Shown here one piece after another: positions 34,954 through 46,059 of a DNA stretch of 64,000 nt (position 1 is its first letter; every line of letters begins with the position of its first letter). Source of the DNA: Agelas oroides (taxonomy: Eukaryota; Porifera; Demospongiae; Agelasida; Agelasidae). Position numbers and translations under genes: made by a program. The notes below the pieces were generated by a model. That model worked only from the letters and a program-made list of their open reading frames with translations. It was not told the origin of the DNA and ran no database searches. The stretch is from contig OX422193.1 of assembly GCA_949130485.1 (NCBI GenBank), forward strand, positions 3,660,371 through 3,724,370. The letters are read 5' to 3'.

Positions 34954-35491
34954 TATCAGTATAGTATTAAAACTAGTCAGTATTGAATATCAGAGAAGGG
35001 ATGCATTTCTGGAAGCTGTGTAGCTAGGGGGAAACAGACTGACATTTCAGATCAGCCCTCACAGCGTATGGAGGCCTAAGTTTTTTGTTCTCGTGGGCAG
35101 CAAAAAGGCTTGAATTGTATTTTCTATTTCTATCCATGTTCCTTGACTGATCAACACTCTTGTGTTTGGTGCATAATTAGCAAACCTGCTGTGCAATGCT
35201 GTGGTGTGCATCTGTGCGCTATGTTGCTATACATTGCATGCTAACTATGCACCAAGGGTCAAACATGGTTGAAAATGTCGACGCTGTGTGTTGAAATCAG
35301 GCTCAAAAATCAAACTATTTTATGTCTGTTCAATGTGTTCATGTTCCTATGCTAGAGGCCAAATATTTATTCTCAGACTGATATATTTTCAGACCTCAGA
35401 GTTTAAAGGTCTAAGCACAGTAGCAACTGTGCCAGATCATCAGAGCAACAAGCCATGCTGGGGCTGGAATAGTTTTTGATACCCGAAACTA

Positions 35492-35811
35492 TAGAGCGTT
35501 TTCATGTGACGTCATCACCTTCGAGATTACGAAGGAAAACAGAAAACAGCCGCCATGTTGGTGTACAACGAGATAGGAGCTTCTATGGTGATCTTCACGA
35601 AATGAGTGATATACTTATAATGCTTCTAATATGTGTTGAATCGGACAAAATTCCATTGCTACATAAATTAAAACAGCTATATAAACGCTTACCTGTGGGT
35701 TTATTAATCGATATCGCATATACTGCTAATAACATACTTTACAAGTTGTACACCAAGATGGCGGTTTATTTCTAGTATACGGAATTGTGATCACGTGATG
35801 AAAACGCTCTA
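35492..35811. mobile_element. TIR MITE, 320 bp
   Basis: TAGAGCGTTTTCATGTGAC at the left end is inverted at the right (CACGTGATGAAAACGCTCTA). CGCCATGTTGG and CCAAGATGGCG are further inverted subterminal words. Inside the 34375-37790 element. Confidence 0.75.
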
Positions 35812-36573
35812 TTATAGTACGCGGGGATAGAAAATTACGTCCGAAAATACATTGTAAAACGCGTAACTTATTTGCCGCCTCCTCTGACAAGACTAAAACA
35901 CTTACCCTTCCATTGGCCTTGCCTATGAGCCCATACCATGCTGCAGCAGTTGCCAAATTTGGCTAGCAACATGATATAATACATGATTATCAGACTTGTC
36001 CGCTAGTAGAATCCTTTTTCCGAGAATAGGTGCTTGAACAGATGTAGCATTTCTTTTGCTAAATCCCAGGTAGAAGACTGTTTGGAGTTGAATTTCAAGT
36101 ATATAATTATTATCAAACATTAGCCCACCTATCCTACAGTTCTTATGTCTGCTGGACCTCTGCACACGCAACAAGAGCGCAACGTTTCGTAAGTGTCCGA
36201 GCATCAGTTAGTTCCTCTATCTGTAAATTTGACGAAGTCCTTTATAGTTGTGTAATCTATGCATGTGACAAATTTCTAGCAGCAGAAATTATGAAATTGT
36301 GCATGCTTTAGAGGTTCAAATTGAACCCTCACTATGCATGCACAATCAGTCATATTCAAATTATGCATACCTTCTGCAATGTCTAAAATTCTTACCTAGT
36401 TCGATTGCAACCGTTAATGCTGTGTTCTTATTTTACATATCAAGCAAAATTCTCATTTCTATACTGTCGCACTTGCATACGAAACCAGTCTCATACTGCA
36501 AGCTCAGGATGTGAGGGAGAGCCTGGTAGGAGACTATGATACACTTCCCCAATTTATTTCCACTGCTGTTTGC

Positions 36574-36694
36574 TTGACCTTGCAAAATATAAACAAACAA
36601 GCTGTGCATATGAATATCATTATGTGGTAAGTTCTTTACAGGCGAAAATAACCACATAATTATATTCATGTCACAGCTTTTTTTGCAAGGTCAA
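36574..36694. mobile_element. 121-bp foldback MITE
   Basis: TTGACCTTGCAAAATATAAA and CATATGAATATCATTATGTG are inverted to CCACATAATTATATTCATG and TTTTTTTGCAAGGTCAA across a short loop. Inside the 34375-37790 element. Confidence 0.75.
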
Positions 36695-37635
36695 CGCATG
36701 CAGCAGTGAATACAGACGTCCTTCTCAGAGACTACATATAAGTTCTCCCCTAGCATCCCTCTCAGAGTACTAGAGGACTCAGGACACACTGCACACAGAT
36801 GAACCTTCCCCTAGCATCCCTCTCTTTGAGCACTACTGGAAAAGACAGCATAATCAAAGAGAGGCTGGGTGTACATTTACACCTTTCCTTCAAGTTTTAG
36901 GCATCCCATCCATAATCCTGTACTATCATCTCCAAGCTGGATAAAGCTTGCATTTGACTGATATTAATTTGTTCAATTGATGTCATGGACTTAGTACATG
37001 GAGTTGACAAAAAATTCAACTTGAAGTAACATACGTATGTTTAGCATACAAGTATGCTAAGTAATAATGTTCGATGAATTCATGATTGTATTTTTCAGTA
37101 ACCACTTTGCCTTACCTGCCCAGAGCTTGTAGTGTGTGGCTACACTACCCCCTATATAGCACTCCCTCAAACTATATTCCTGGCACTTATGAGGTAGTGT
37201 TCAACTTGCTCCTTTGGATTCTTTGTATGTTCTATCATCGAACATGGCAGCTAGCATGCACACCTGAAAAACGTCTGCATGTGCACATGCTGCCACAGAG
37301 TCAACTCTTATTTTGTCCACTCCATCATGTTCATATTATTATACTCGGACAAACACAGCAGGTTTGCTAATTACGCACCAAACACAAGAGTGTTGATCAG
37401 TCAAGGATCATGAGTAGAAATAGAAAATATAATTCAAGCTTTTTTGCTGCCCACGAGAACACAAAACTTAGGCCTCCATACGCTGTGAGGGCTGATCTGA
37501 AATGTCAGTCTGTTTCCCCCTAGCTACACAGCTGCCAGAAATGCATCCCTTTTCTGATATTCAATACTGACTATAGTTTTAGTACTATACTGATACCATG
37601 CTTACTTGTTCTCTTCTCCCTTGATGTGCTGCGTA

Positions 37636-37677
37636 TAGTCTCGCGGAGCCAGACTCGAGTCTGGCTCCGCGAGACTA
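37636..37677. mobile_element. 42-bp perfect palindromic insertion with exact 9-bp TSD
   Basis: The 42-bp unit TAGTCTCGCGGAGCC...GGCTCCGCGAGACTA is its own exact complement, with no spacer. TGCTGCGTA is duplicated at 37627-37635 and 37678-37686. The opposite arm of the surrounding inverted repeat (about 34488-34510) carries the uninterrupted site. It is the same terminal motif as the longer TAGTCTC elements, reduced to nothing but its ends. Confidence 0.9.
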
Positions 37678-37799
37678 TGCTGCGTACTCTCTGAATGCAT
37701 GCTTGTAGGCGGTGAAGTTAAATCTCGTAGGGAGAGGGTTAAAATCTAAATTTGGGGTAAACCTGTAATTTTTTTCTCATGAGCAAGTCTGTACATAAC

Positions 37800-39500
37800 A
37801 AGATTCTAGATTCTATCGCATTGGCGCGAAATTACAAGCGGCCTACAGATGCCAATATACGCATGATAGTTGTGGCTTTTATCCATACAATGACATAGTA
37901 ATAAAACTGCAAATTAATTATTACATTTTCAACTTGTAAAAGATCGATGGCATGCACTCCTGGGGGTTGTGGCAGGACTCAAGATGTATGGCTGTTACTG
38001 TACAAAAGGACAGTTCATGCAAGCAATGCACAAGTAAGACACCAACACCACATTGGCCTGTTCTGCATCAAAAGAGAATTGATAACGGTGAAATAACAGT
38101 TTTTGAAAGTTTTGAACTCAAAACCACAGAATCACAGTCCATAAGCAACCAGGGCTTATAGCTAGCCCATTCAAAACTGTTAACAGTGTAACTACTGTTG
38201 GCCCTCAAAGATTATCTAAAGCCCATGCAGTGTGACCATACAGCACTACAGAATGTAGCTATGCCATATTATCTTTAGTCCTGCCCAATCTCACCCCTAT
38301 GACAGTACACCAATGTGGCACTGAAGGTTTCAGTACCTGATTCATGTAGCTATAGGTCTTTTCTCCCAACATACAGATGCACCAAATACTTTAACAGACA
38401 TGCATGGCTAGCAGGTTGGAAGATTATTTCACCAAGGCAATATCATATAGTAGTAACTAGCTATAGTGGTGTTCGTTAATGTGGAACAATAATGCATGCA
38501 GCCTTCAAATTGTATCTAGGATATTGGATGTGCTGAACAAACAAGTACATGTACTTTTGTTTATTGCAGGTACAATCATTTTCTATTGTTAGTTTATTTC
38601 TTGTGCTTCATTTTGTATTGGGCAAAGGGTATTTCAACATCTGCATTACCAAATGCATGACTGGTTCCAGCATCAACAGCTTTCCAGGTGTACTGCACTA
38701 CTGTATAGTGGGCGAAAATTTCCATGAGGTTCAACCGCCACTCAGGTGATCATTTAGATCAGCTACTGCTTGTTGATAGATCATGAGGCACACATAGAGT
38801 ACTGGTGTCTACATCAGATGGAGCCCTACTGTCAATCCAAAACCAACCCCATCGTGCAAGCTATATATATATACATGCCAGGGAACAAGACTAATGGAAT
38901 CCATGCACCTGCTATGATGAGTGCCAAAATCTACTCTTGTTGTTTCTCTATAGACCATTCTTGTGGCCCTCTGTTGAGTCCATGCCTGTTCTTAGAGTGG
39001 ACGTCACATATTAAACACACTGTAGGGCCTGGAATAGGGGGTTCAAGGTTTTTCACTTAATTGTTCACATGAGATTGTACCTCCTTCATGAACAACACCC
39101 AATTTTCTAACTGATTTTGTGATGAAATCTCTGAGACATTCCTCCGGCTTTGGTAGGAAGGTACCTGTACTCAATATGTAAGGGGACCAACGTACCTGCA
39201 TGTGAATTTCTTAATTTACAACCTTTATCTGTTTTGAATGTGTGTACAAAATATTCTTGTGCTAGCCAAGATGCACAATATATGGAGCAATGCTTCAGAC
39301 ATGTGTTGTGGGGGCTATTGATGGTACTGAGTCTCAATACAAAAACTCTCAGTACTCCCTCCTACCTTACCTTAGATGAGGAGCATGACTCTCACTGGAT
39401 TGGTTAAGCTACTCACAGAGCAGTTTCTACTTGCCTGAGTTCCTCAGCACAATATAGCTATTTGAGTTTCATTGTGCGATTTCTGACATTGTGTCAGCTC
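37800..39500. other. No gene recognised
   Basis: AT-rich intergenic sequence upstream of the Death-domain locus. Short ORFs (for example 38549-38749, 39150-39407) show no domain or splice chain. No clear elements seen. Confidence 0.45.
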
Positions 39501-39506
39501 ATCACT

Positions 39507-39910
39507 CGGGGCTGCAGCCGCACATCTTCCTTGAGATCTAACAGCATTAAAGACAATCGAATACTCTTATTATTAGTAGTAGTAAGTGTTGAGCAGTGTT
39601 TTCAGCAGAGTTTGCAGACATAGCACAACACAATAGTGACACAGAAAACTTCTACTTACTGCAAGCTTCCTCCAGTACTTTTCCCAGGTGATCTAGTGAG
39701 GGCTCACTGTGGAGAATATACAGGAGGTCTCTAAACTTGGGTTCAGGACTGGTGATGATTTGAAGTTTTCTGTGTCACTATTGTGTTGTGCTATGTCTGC
39801 AAACTCTGCTGAAAACACTGCTCAACACTTACTACTACTAATAATAAGAGTATTCGATTGTCTTTTAATGCTGTTAGATCTCAAGGAAGATGTGCGGCTG
39901 CAGCCCCCAG
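39507..39910. repeat. Inverted duplication containing a mini-exon
   Basis: Arms of about 149 bp (39507-39655 and 39762-39910) are almost identical in opposite orientation, separated by about 106 bp. The right arm includes the acceptor and first half of the exon at 39878; the left arm carries it antisense. A transcript through here would form a long hairpin next to that exon. Confidence 0.85.
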
Positions 39911-41660
39911 TGATGGAAACAGATTCTGGAGTGAATGATGGTAACTACTGCATGGTTTACAGTGCTACCATACTTACATCTGCTATTAATATCACCCATC
40001 AAGCTTGACTACTTATACACCACTCCCTGATAATTTATTACTAGCATTTGTTGCAAGTATGAAGTGGCAGGTTCGGCAAAGGTTATGATTGCTCTTTCAT
40101 TCTTATAGGAACAGTCACAGAAGCAGCTCAGCCAAAACCCGTCCTTCAGCACCAAAGTATGTCAGCATCTGCATGATCAGGAGTGGTTGATGTACATGTC
40201 GCCCACTAGAGTTTTCTGCAATCACTTTTCTCAGTTATCGTTAGAAAATGCAGGCTGTAATGAAAGTATATTCCAAAATGGATGAAGTGAATGACTTTCT
40301 ATAATCTGATTACACACAGGCCTTCAAGAACCCATGGAAGAAGTGTATATTCCGTTTGAGGCACATTCTAAAGTGAATGAAGGTATGTGCAGGGTGTTTG
40401 GACTGTTACTAGTACAAAACCAGTATACATTAAATTTTCCATATTCAGCAATCACATTAGCCATTCAGCACAAAAGCATGAATTGTATTGACATTCTGAT
40501 TCGCATGTAGCATACTAAAACATATCTCTGTGACTTTATGCAATTGCTCTTCTACAATTAGAAATATATACAAGTACCAGATGAAATTCATAACTTTCTA
40601 CACACATAGGAGCTCGAGCACTCAAAGAAGAAGTGCGTGTTGCATTGGAAACACTTTCTAGAGGTATGTGCTGGGTGTTCTGAACATATTGCAGGTAATA
40701 CCGAGCCATTACATTTTTAACACTCAGCACAGCAGCACTTGCACGAGTAATACTTTACAGAAGTGTGATTTACATACGGCACAATTAATGTTATGTTCCA
40801 CTGTATTGCAGATAATACTGAGCCATTACACATTTGACACTCGGCACAGCAGCATTCGCATGAGTAATACTTTAAAATGTGATTTACATGCGGCATATTA
40901 GAAATACATTTGTGACCTACAATCATTTCTCTATGGTTAGAAATGCAAGCACCCAATGCTGAAGTACAGGCTGTATTGGAATTACATTCTCAAGTAGATG
41001 AAGGTATATATGTGCATAAGTTTCACTTTCATCTGAAAATGAACACATTGCAGCTAATTTAGTACTGATAATGTACAAAGCACATGAGCCCCGCCCTTAA
41101 CGGAAGTTTAGCGATATGGTGCTTTGAACGCAGTGATGCGATCGAAATACACGACAGAATAATCTTCGATTTCTATACGGGACTGCCATGCATTTCTTAA
41201 AAGCTTCAGTTGTGGCTTTCCTTACGCTTGTTGAGTGGTCTAGATTTTCTACACTTGCATTGCATGGTAATTATTGGAACAAGTGTGATGTAGTATGCAT
41301 GCTGACTACAATTATATGTTCTTTGTATTGTCACTGCAGACTGCCCAACTGTGCTAGAATGCATCAGATTCCCAGGAAGGAAGAGAACAATCAACTTTCC
41401 ACAAGAGATTGGCACCAATTACTACCATTTTGGCCTCCACCTCCTGGATGACCCAAATGGAACTAGAGTTCGCAACCTTGAACTTTAAGCACAGAGAAGA
41501 TGCTGAGCGTATCAACACAGAGATCCTCTGAGAGTGGGCGACTGGGAGGGGGAAGAAACCCGTGACTTGGCAAACACTAACTACAGTGTTACGTGATATT
41601 GAACTTGGTGCTCTGGCAAGTGAGATTGAAGTTATTAAATTGAAGCCAACTAGACTATAA
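39878..41660 (+). pseudogene. Multi-mini-exon gene ending in IGTNYY/Death-domain exon, broken
   Basis: Five phase-1 symmetric mini-exons with AG/GT borders: 39878-39940, 40109-40156, 40320-40382, 40610-40663, 41003 as the end of 40941-41003. They encode related 16-22-residue units such as GLQEPMEEVYIPFEAHSKVNEG, GARALKEEVRVALETLSR and EMQAPNAEVQAVLELHSQVDEG. The phase fits the exon from 41340, which reads CPTVLECIRFPGRK, then IGTNYYHFGLHLLDDPNGTRV, and stops at TAA 41486. In the next frame it continues KHREDAERINTEIL, a TGA at 41529, EWATGRGKKPVTWQTLTTVLRDIELGALASEIEV and ends at 41660. That tail has the spacing and W/L pattern of a Death domain of the kind common in sponge signalling proteins. 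An ATG-bearing phase-1 exon at 41188-41268 (hydrophobic MHFLKASVVAFLTLVEW) is an alternative first exon. One frameshift and one nonsense codon separate the parts, so it is a pseudogene or has sequence errors. Confidence 0.6.
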
Positions 41661-41719
41661 TGTTTGAATATGTTAAATTTTCTCACACATTTTTCCCACC
41701 ATGTATCACAAATCAAAGC

Positions 41720-42165
41720 ATGTACTTTTGTATGTATAGTACAGCATTTTTAATACAGCGTAATATTATTAGAAAATAAGTTGAAATAAAACATTACAGG
41801 TTACTGCTTCATTGGCTCCTCCGAATGATGGTGGAAATATGGTTGTACTTAATTCTAGCTGCTATTAGTTATAATTGGCCACCATGCACACTAATTTTCT
41901 AAAGTTGAAATTTGCTTAACTGATTAATGCAGAATATAGTTATCAGTTCACAAATGATGTAAGATACAATGAAGAGGTTACTAGAACTAGACACTCAGAG
42001 AAGAAAAGTGGTCCGGTGTGTCCTTCACTCTGTGTGTGAGAACAATAAGACAGCAGCTACTGACAGTCAGTAGTGACTCTCATATGAGAACACTGACTGA
42101 TATTTGCATCTGGACAAGAACACACAATACATCAGTACTGCATGCACAATCCATACACACAATAC
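41720..42165. other. No gene recognised
   Basis: AT-rich spacer 3' of the Death-domain exon; includes AATAAAACATTACAG at about 41785, a possible polyadenylation signal of that gene. No other feature seen. Confidence 0.45.
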
Positions 42166-42171
42166 ATCAGG

Positions 42172-42540
42172 TCTTTCCCGCACATCAACAGGGTGGCACG
42201 AGCTTCACAGTGCCTCCACAGTAGTGAAAACCGATTTCTCGAACTTTTCTGGCACTTAAGCATGCCTGCACGTGCTTCATAGCACTTCCTCGGCGGTTAA
42301 AACCGGTTTTTCAGACATTTCCCACATTTAAACAGGCTTGCACGAGCTTTATAGGACTTCCACAGTGGTAAAAACTGCTTTCTAGATCTTTCCTGGCACG
42401 TAAAGACACTTGCAGGAGCTTCACAGGACCTCCACTGTGGTTGAAACGGCTTTGTCAGGTCTTTACCGCACATCAACAGGCTTGCACAAGCTTCACAGGG
42501 CCTCCACAGTGGTTAAAACTGCTTTCTAGATCTTTCCATT
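42172..42540. repeat. About 68-bp tandem repeat, five to six diverged copies
   Basis: Each unit has TCTTTCC-GCAC-T-AACAGG-TTGCACGAGCTTCACAG--CCTCCAC-GTGG-TAAAAC-G-TTTCT in order. Copies begin near 42174, 42243, 42312, 42383, 42455 and 42525, with 10-25 percent divergence. No constant/variable spacer pattern, so not a CRISPR array. Confidence 0.8.
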
Positions 42541-43210
42541 CCTCTTGGTTCATACACAGTAAATTAATAGTGGTTTTTCCCTGTCAGCTATGCTTGTTGC
42601 AAGACTTCTGCAATCTAATTTCATGTGTTAGAGATATGACAGCATTCTTGTGTGCTGCCTAGGTAACAGGTTACAGTATCCACCCTTGTACTACACTATA
42701 ATTATCTGACCGTGTACCTTGCACTGATGAGTCTGCCAGATGTTTCACCACAGAGCAAGTAGCCATGAGCAATGAGACACAGTCACTGCTCCTCTGCATA
42801 AGGAAGAGAGAAGAATATGGAAGAGGAGGAGAGATGGGGGAAGAGGTGAGATGGAGGGAAGGGATGGAGAAGGAAGAGGAGGAAATAAGATGGAGAAGAG
42901 GAAGCAGCTATATAGAGATCCATGAGTAGCAGTGAAGTTATTGGGAGAGAAGGTCCTGACATGTTGAGATCAAGCAACAAGACTATCAAACTTTCACCAG
43001 ACAAATTTTAATATGCAACATTTCGACTGCTATCTCACAACCTTCACAAAGACATAATTCAATTGTAAGGTAGCAACTTCAGTAAGCATGAAATTCACGT
43101 TTTAGTTTGTCTAGTAAAAGACCAATCCTATTCGTGAAATTGTGTATTGTGTGATGAGGTAGGAGTTGAAGGAGGGCAGTACAGAGGTGCGTGGGTACTG
43201 TTACACTCAC

Positions 43211-44349
43211 TAGTATCTCAGCAATGGATCTCATCAGCTCATCACAGTTGATCAGAGCGTCTCTACTCTTGCCAGACGTGTTGGAGATGTTCATGAGAAC
43301 ACACATCACCTGTGCAGTTAGGGTACTATGTAGTTGACAGAACTACACTACTACACATGCAGAGTTGTCCCAGCCATTATTACATTCCAAATACTGTATT
43401 GCCAAACATCTGTTAAGAGGGGCGTCACACTCACATTGTAGATGAATCAACATCTGACGCATTTAGACGGCATACATGGGCTCCATTTTAACTGACATTA
43501 AGCAGCTTTGAATGTAGCAAACACACAAAAAGACAATAGGACTACCACATATACTCATACTGTGGTGGTTGACACATTGATTGATAGACTGGCACATACG
43601 TGTACACAAGTGTTCTGAGATTTGGTTGGTTGTGTTGGAGTAAAGCTACCATTGAGTTTAGTAGCACACCACCACACTCACACATCAGTGAGTCTGCATC
43701 CTGAAGAGGGGGGAGAGGGAGGGAGGGGGGGAGGGAGGGGGGGAGGGAGGGAGGGAGGGAGGGAGGGAGCGGGGAGGGAGGGGGGGAGGGAGGGAGGGAG
43801 GGGGGGAGGGAGGGAGGGGGGGAGGGAGGGAGGGGGGGAGGGAGGGAGGGGGGGAGGGAGGGAGGGGGGGAGGGAGGGAGGGGGGAGGGAGGGAGGGGGG
43901 GAGGGAGGGAGGGGGGAGGGAGGGAGGGGGGGAGGGAGGGAGGGGGGGAGGGAGGGAGGGGGGGAGGGAGGGAGGGGGGGAGGGAGGGAGGGGGGGAGGG
44001 AGGGAGGGGGGAGGGAGGGAGGGGGGGGAGGGAGGGGGGAGGGAGGGAGGGGGGAGGGAGGGAGGGAGGGGGGAGGGAGGGAGGGGGGAGGGAGGGAGGG
44101 AGGCAGGGAGGGAGACAGGGAGGGAGGGTGGGAGGGAGGGAGGGTGGGAGGGAGGGAGGGAGGGATAGTGGGAGGGAGGAAAGAGTAACCTAGCTTCCCT
44201 CGGCTTTTGCTACATGTGGCATCTGACAAAGAAAAGTCAACAACATGCTAGTCTGTATGACTATTCACCTCAGCATTTTGGATGAGGTTGACCATGAGTC
44301 CCAGACCCTTCATCAGTAGCTTCTGGTCGGTGGGGGGAGTGAGATATCT

Positions 44350-44421
<72 letters not shown>

Positions 44422-44592
44422 TGTGTGTGTGCGTGTGCGCATGTGTGTGTGTATATGCATGTGTGTAGTATGCTCTTTCTGAGTCCTGCAGAGGACACAC
44501 ACAGTAGGTGTCACGCACTCAAACAATGTTTCCAGTCTGAGAGATTGCTTGATTCTTGACTTGACATCACCACCCGAGTCATAGGCCACACT
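43211..44592 (-). CDS. Three exons of an armadillo-like helical protein (partial)
   Basis: Minus-strand exons 44592-44519, 44347-44269 and 43309-43211 join in frame (phases 2 then 0, with GTGCGT, GTGAAT and GTGAGT donors) into about 84 residues: SVAYDSGGDVKSRIKQSLRL, ETLFEYLTPPTDQKLLMKGL, GLMVNLIQNAE, VMCVLMNISNTSGKSRDALI and NCDELMRSIAEIL. The amphipathic LGLMVNLI / VLMNISN pattern is typical of armadillo or WAPL-type repeats. WAPL is a weak possibility because its LGLGLLINLVEYS segment is similar, but the following exon does not fit well. Further exons on either side were not found. A (GT)n tract lies in the intron 5' of the middle exon, and a large GGGA repeat lies 3' of it. Confidence 0.5.
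43706..44180. repeat. GGGA/GGGGGGA minisatellite
   Basis: About 475 bp made of GGGAGGGAGGGAGGGG-type units on the plus strand, with almost no pyrimidine. It offers many overlapping G-quadruplex motifs. The long Gly/Arg/Glu and Pro/Ser/Leu ORFs across it are translations of the repeat. It lies in an intron of the minus-strand armadillo-like gene. Confidence 0.95.
44351..44462. repeat. (GT)n microsatellite
   Basis: About 33 uninterrupted GT units, then degenerate GTGTGCGC copies. It lies next to the acceptor of the 44347-44269 exon on the minus strand, where it gives an AC-rich rather than polypyrimidine tract. Confidence 0.95.
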
Positions 44593-44742
44593 CTGGAGGC
44601 AGAGAGAACACACATGGTGCACTAACTCATAACATAGCCCAATTCTTTGGGTCATTCATACAATTTCTCCTCCTCTCCTCCTTCCTTCCCTCCCTACCCC
44701 TCTCCCCATTCTTCCTCCTCCTTCCAACCCACCCACCCACTC

Positions 44743-44982
44743 AGTGGGACAAGCGCCACTCACTGAACAGTGGGACAAGCGCCACTCGCTGAACAGTGGG
44801 ACAAGCGCCACTCGCTGAACAGTGGGACAAGCGCCACTCGCTGAACAGTGGGACAAGTGCCACTCGCTGAACAGTGGGACAAGCGCCACTCGCTGAACAG
44901 TGGGACAAGCGCCACTCGCTGAACAGTGGGACAAGCGCCACTCACTGAACAGTGGGACAAGCACCACTCACTGAACAGTTAT
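44743..44982. repeat. 26-bp tandem repeat, about nine copies
   Basis: Unit CAGTGGGACAAGCGCCACTC plus ACTGAA or GCTGAA, copies nearly identical (GCG/GTG/GCA and TCG/TCA variants). Each unit contains the short palindrome-like word GTGGGACAAGCGCCAC. No spacers. Confidence 0.95.
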
Positions 44983-45015
44983 CCAATACACACACACTTA
45001 GAAACTGTCAAAATA

Positions 45016-46055
45016 TTAAGATGTAGCATGTACCAGTGGTGGATTTAGAAATTTAGAAAGGGGGGTTCAGCCACTGGCTCGCGAAGCGCACCCGAAAGTT
45101 TTGGGTTGCCACACCCACTTCTGGTCACATGAATGCATTCATGACACACGTAATTATCGTCTGACCTGAGTATTGAAATATTGAGTACTGACTGGAAGCT
45201 AGCTAGTGAGTTGTTTAAAATAGCTGGAACTGAATATCTCGAAGCATGCAACTCTAGGCCTAGTCAAACGTCTGGAGATCAGTAAGGAACTGATACGTGT
45301 AACTGTGCCTGGTTGTTGTTGCTACATGCCACTGCTGCATGCATCATAGATTATTAACCTCACATAACCTTACGTGAGGTTAGTAATCTATGGCCGGATA
45401 ATCATTTGATGGACTCGTGCAGTTATGTATGCATAAATACACTACTAGCCGCCAAAGGGGGGTGCATTTGCACCCCCCTTACCCCCGCTAAATCTGCCAC
45501 TGTGTACTGGACTGATGTTATGACATTGTGTTATGTAATTGTCACACTATTTATGTGATTTGTGGATCTGAGCATGCATAGTAAGTGTCTGTTCTGAGCA
45601 TGTGTTTGTGCTGATAATTCAGTGTATTGGAATATTAAGCCAGTCTGTTAACCAATTACTGCTGTTGGTGGTGAGCGGTGACTCCATGGTGCTCAGAGCA
45701 GTGCAGGCCGTCTGCTACACTGGCACAGTCAGCAGGATTCTCTGCCACGGAATTGATTCAGTACCCAGGCCTACTACGACTACCGATGTCGATCCACCGG
45801 ACCACTGGTGCTTTCCGGCCTGCACTGCTCTGAGCACTGTGGAGTCACCGCTCACCACCAACAACAGTAATTGGTTAACAGACTGGCTTAATATTCCAAT
45901 ACACTGAATTATATCAGCACAAACACATGCTCAGAACATTCTACAACAGACCCCTACTACGCATGCTCAGATCCACAAATCACATAAATAGTGTGACAAT
46001 TACATGACACAATGTCATAACTTCAGTCCAGTACATGCTACAAAGATATCTTGTG
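45016..46055. mobile_element. Foldback element, arms about 220 bp
   Basis: The left arm (45016-45033 plus 45503-45720) is inverted at 45812-46045: GCATGTACTGGACTGA, ATTGTCACACTATTTATGTG, CCAATTACTG and GCCTGCACTGCTCTGAGCAC all recur as complements. The centre of about 90 bp is unique. A smaller element sits in the left arm. No ORF of note. Confidence 0.8.
45034..45502. mobile_element. hAT-like MITE in the left arm of a foldback
   Basis: CAGTGGTGGATTTAG at 45034 and CTAAATCTGCCACTG ending at 45502 are near-exact inverted repeats. TGTAC is repeated on both flanks, and the intact sequence GCATGTACTGG is preserved in the right arm (complement near 46030). So the insertion point is certain, and the duplication is 5 bp as read. 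Confidence 0.8.
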
Positions 46056-46059
46056 AAAT

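Larger units (their letters stand above)
34375..37790. mobile_element. Large TIR element, 3.4 kb, with secondary insertions
   Basis: The left arm 34375-35195 (less the 34540-34953 insertion) is inverted at 37365-37790: AGACTTGCTCA...TGAGAAAAAAATTAC at the outside, then AACCCTCTCCCTACGAG, then GCAGCAAAAAGGCTTG inside. Arm identity is high apart from the two insertions. The 2.2-kb centre contains smaller inverted-repeat elements (35492, 36574), and no transposase was recognised. The element abuts the transporter start. Confidence 0.8.

Noticed and set aside
43622-44229. Long Gly/Arg/Glu (plus) and Pro/Ser/Leu (minus) ORFs of about 185 residues
   Set aside because: They are translations of the GGGA minisatellite with no domain or splice context.
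43211-44592. Naming the armadillo-like gene WAPL
   Set aside because: One segment resembles WAPL, but the following exon does not continue the family pattern.
44248-44655. His/Thr-rich minus ORFs across the GT tract
   Set aside because: Repeat translation; only the flanking exon segments 44269-44347 and 44519-44592 look coding.
44656-44967. Minus ORF with repeated LVPLFSEWRLSHCSASGACP units
   Set aside because: It is the 26-bp tandem repeat read in frame; period 26 shifts frames, and no flanking coding sequence supports it.
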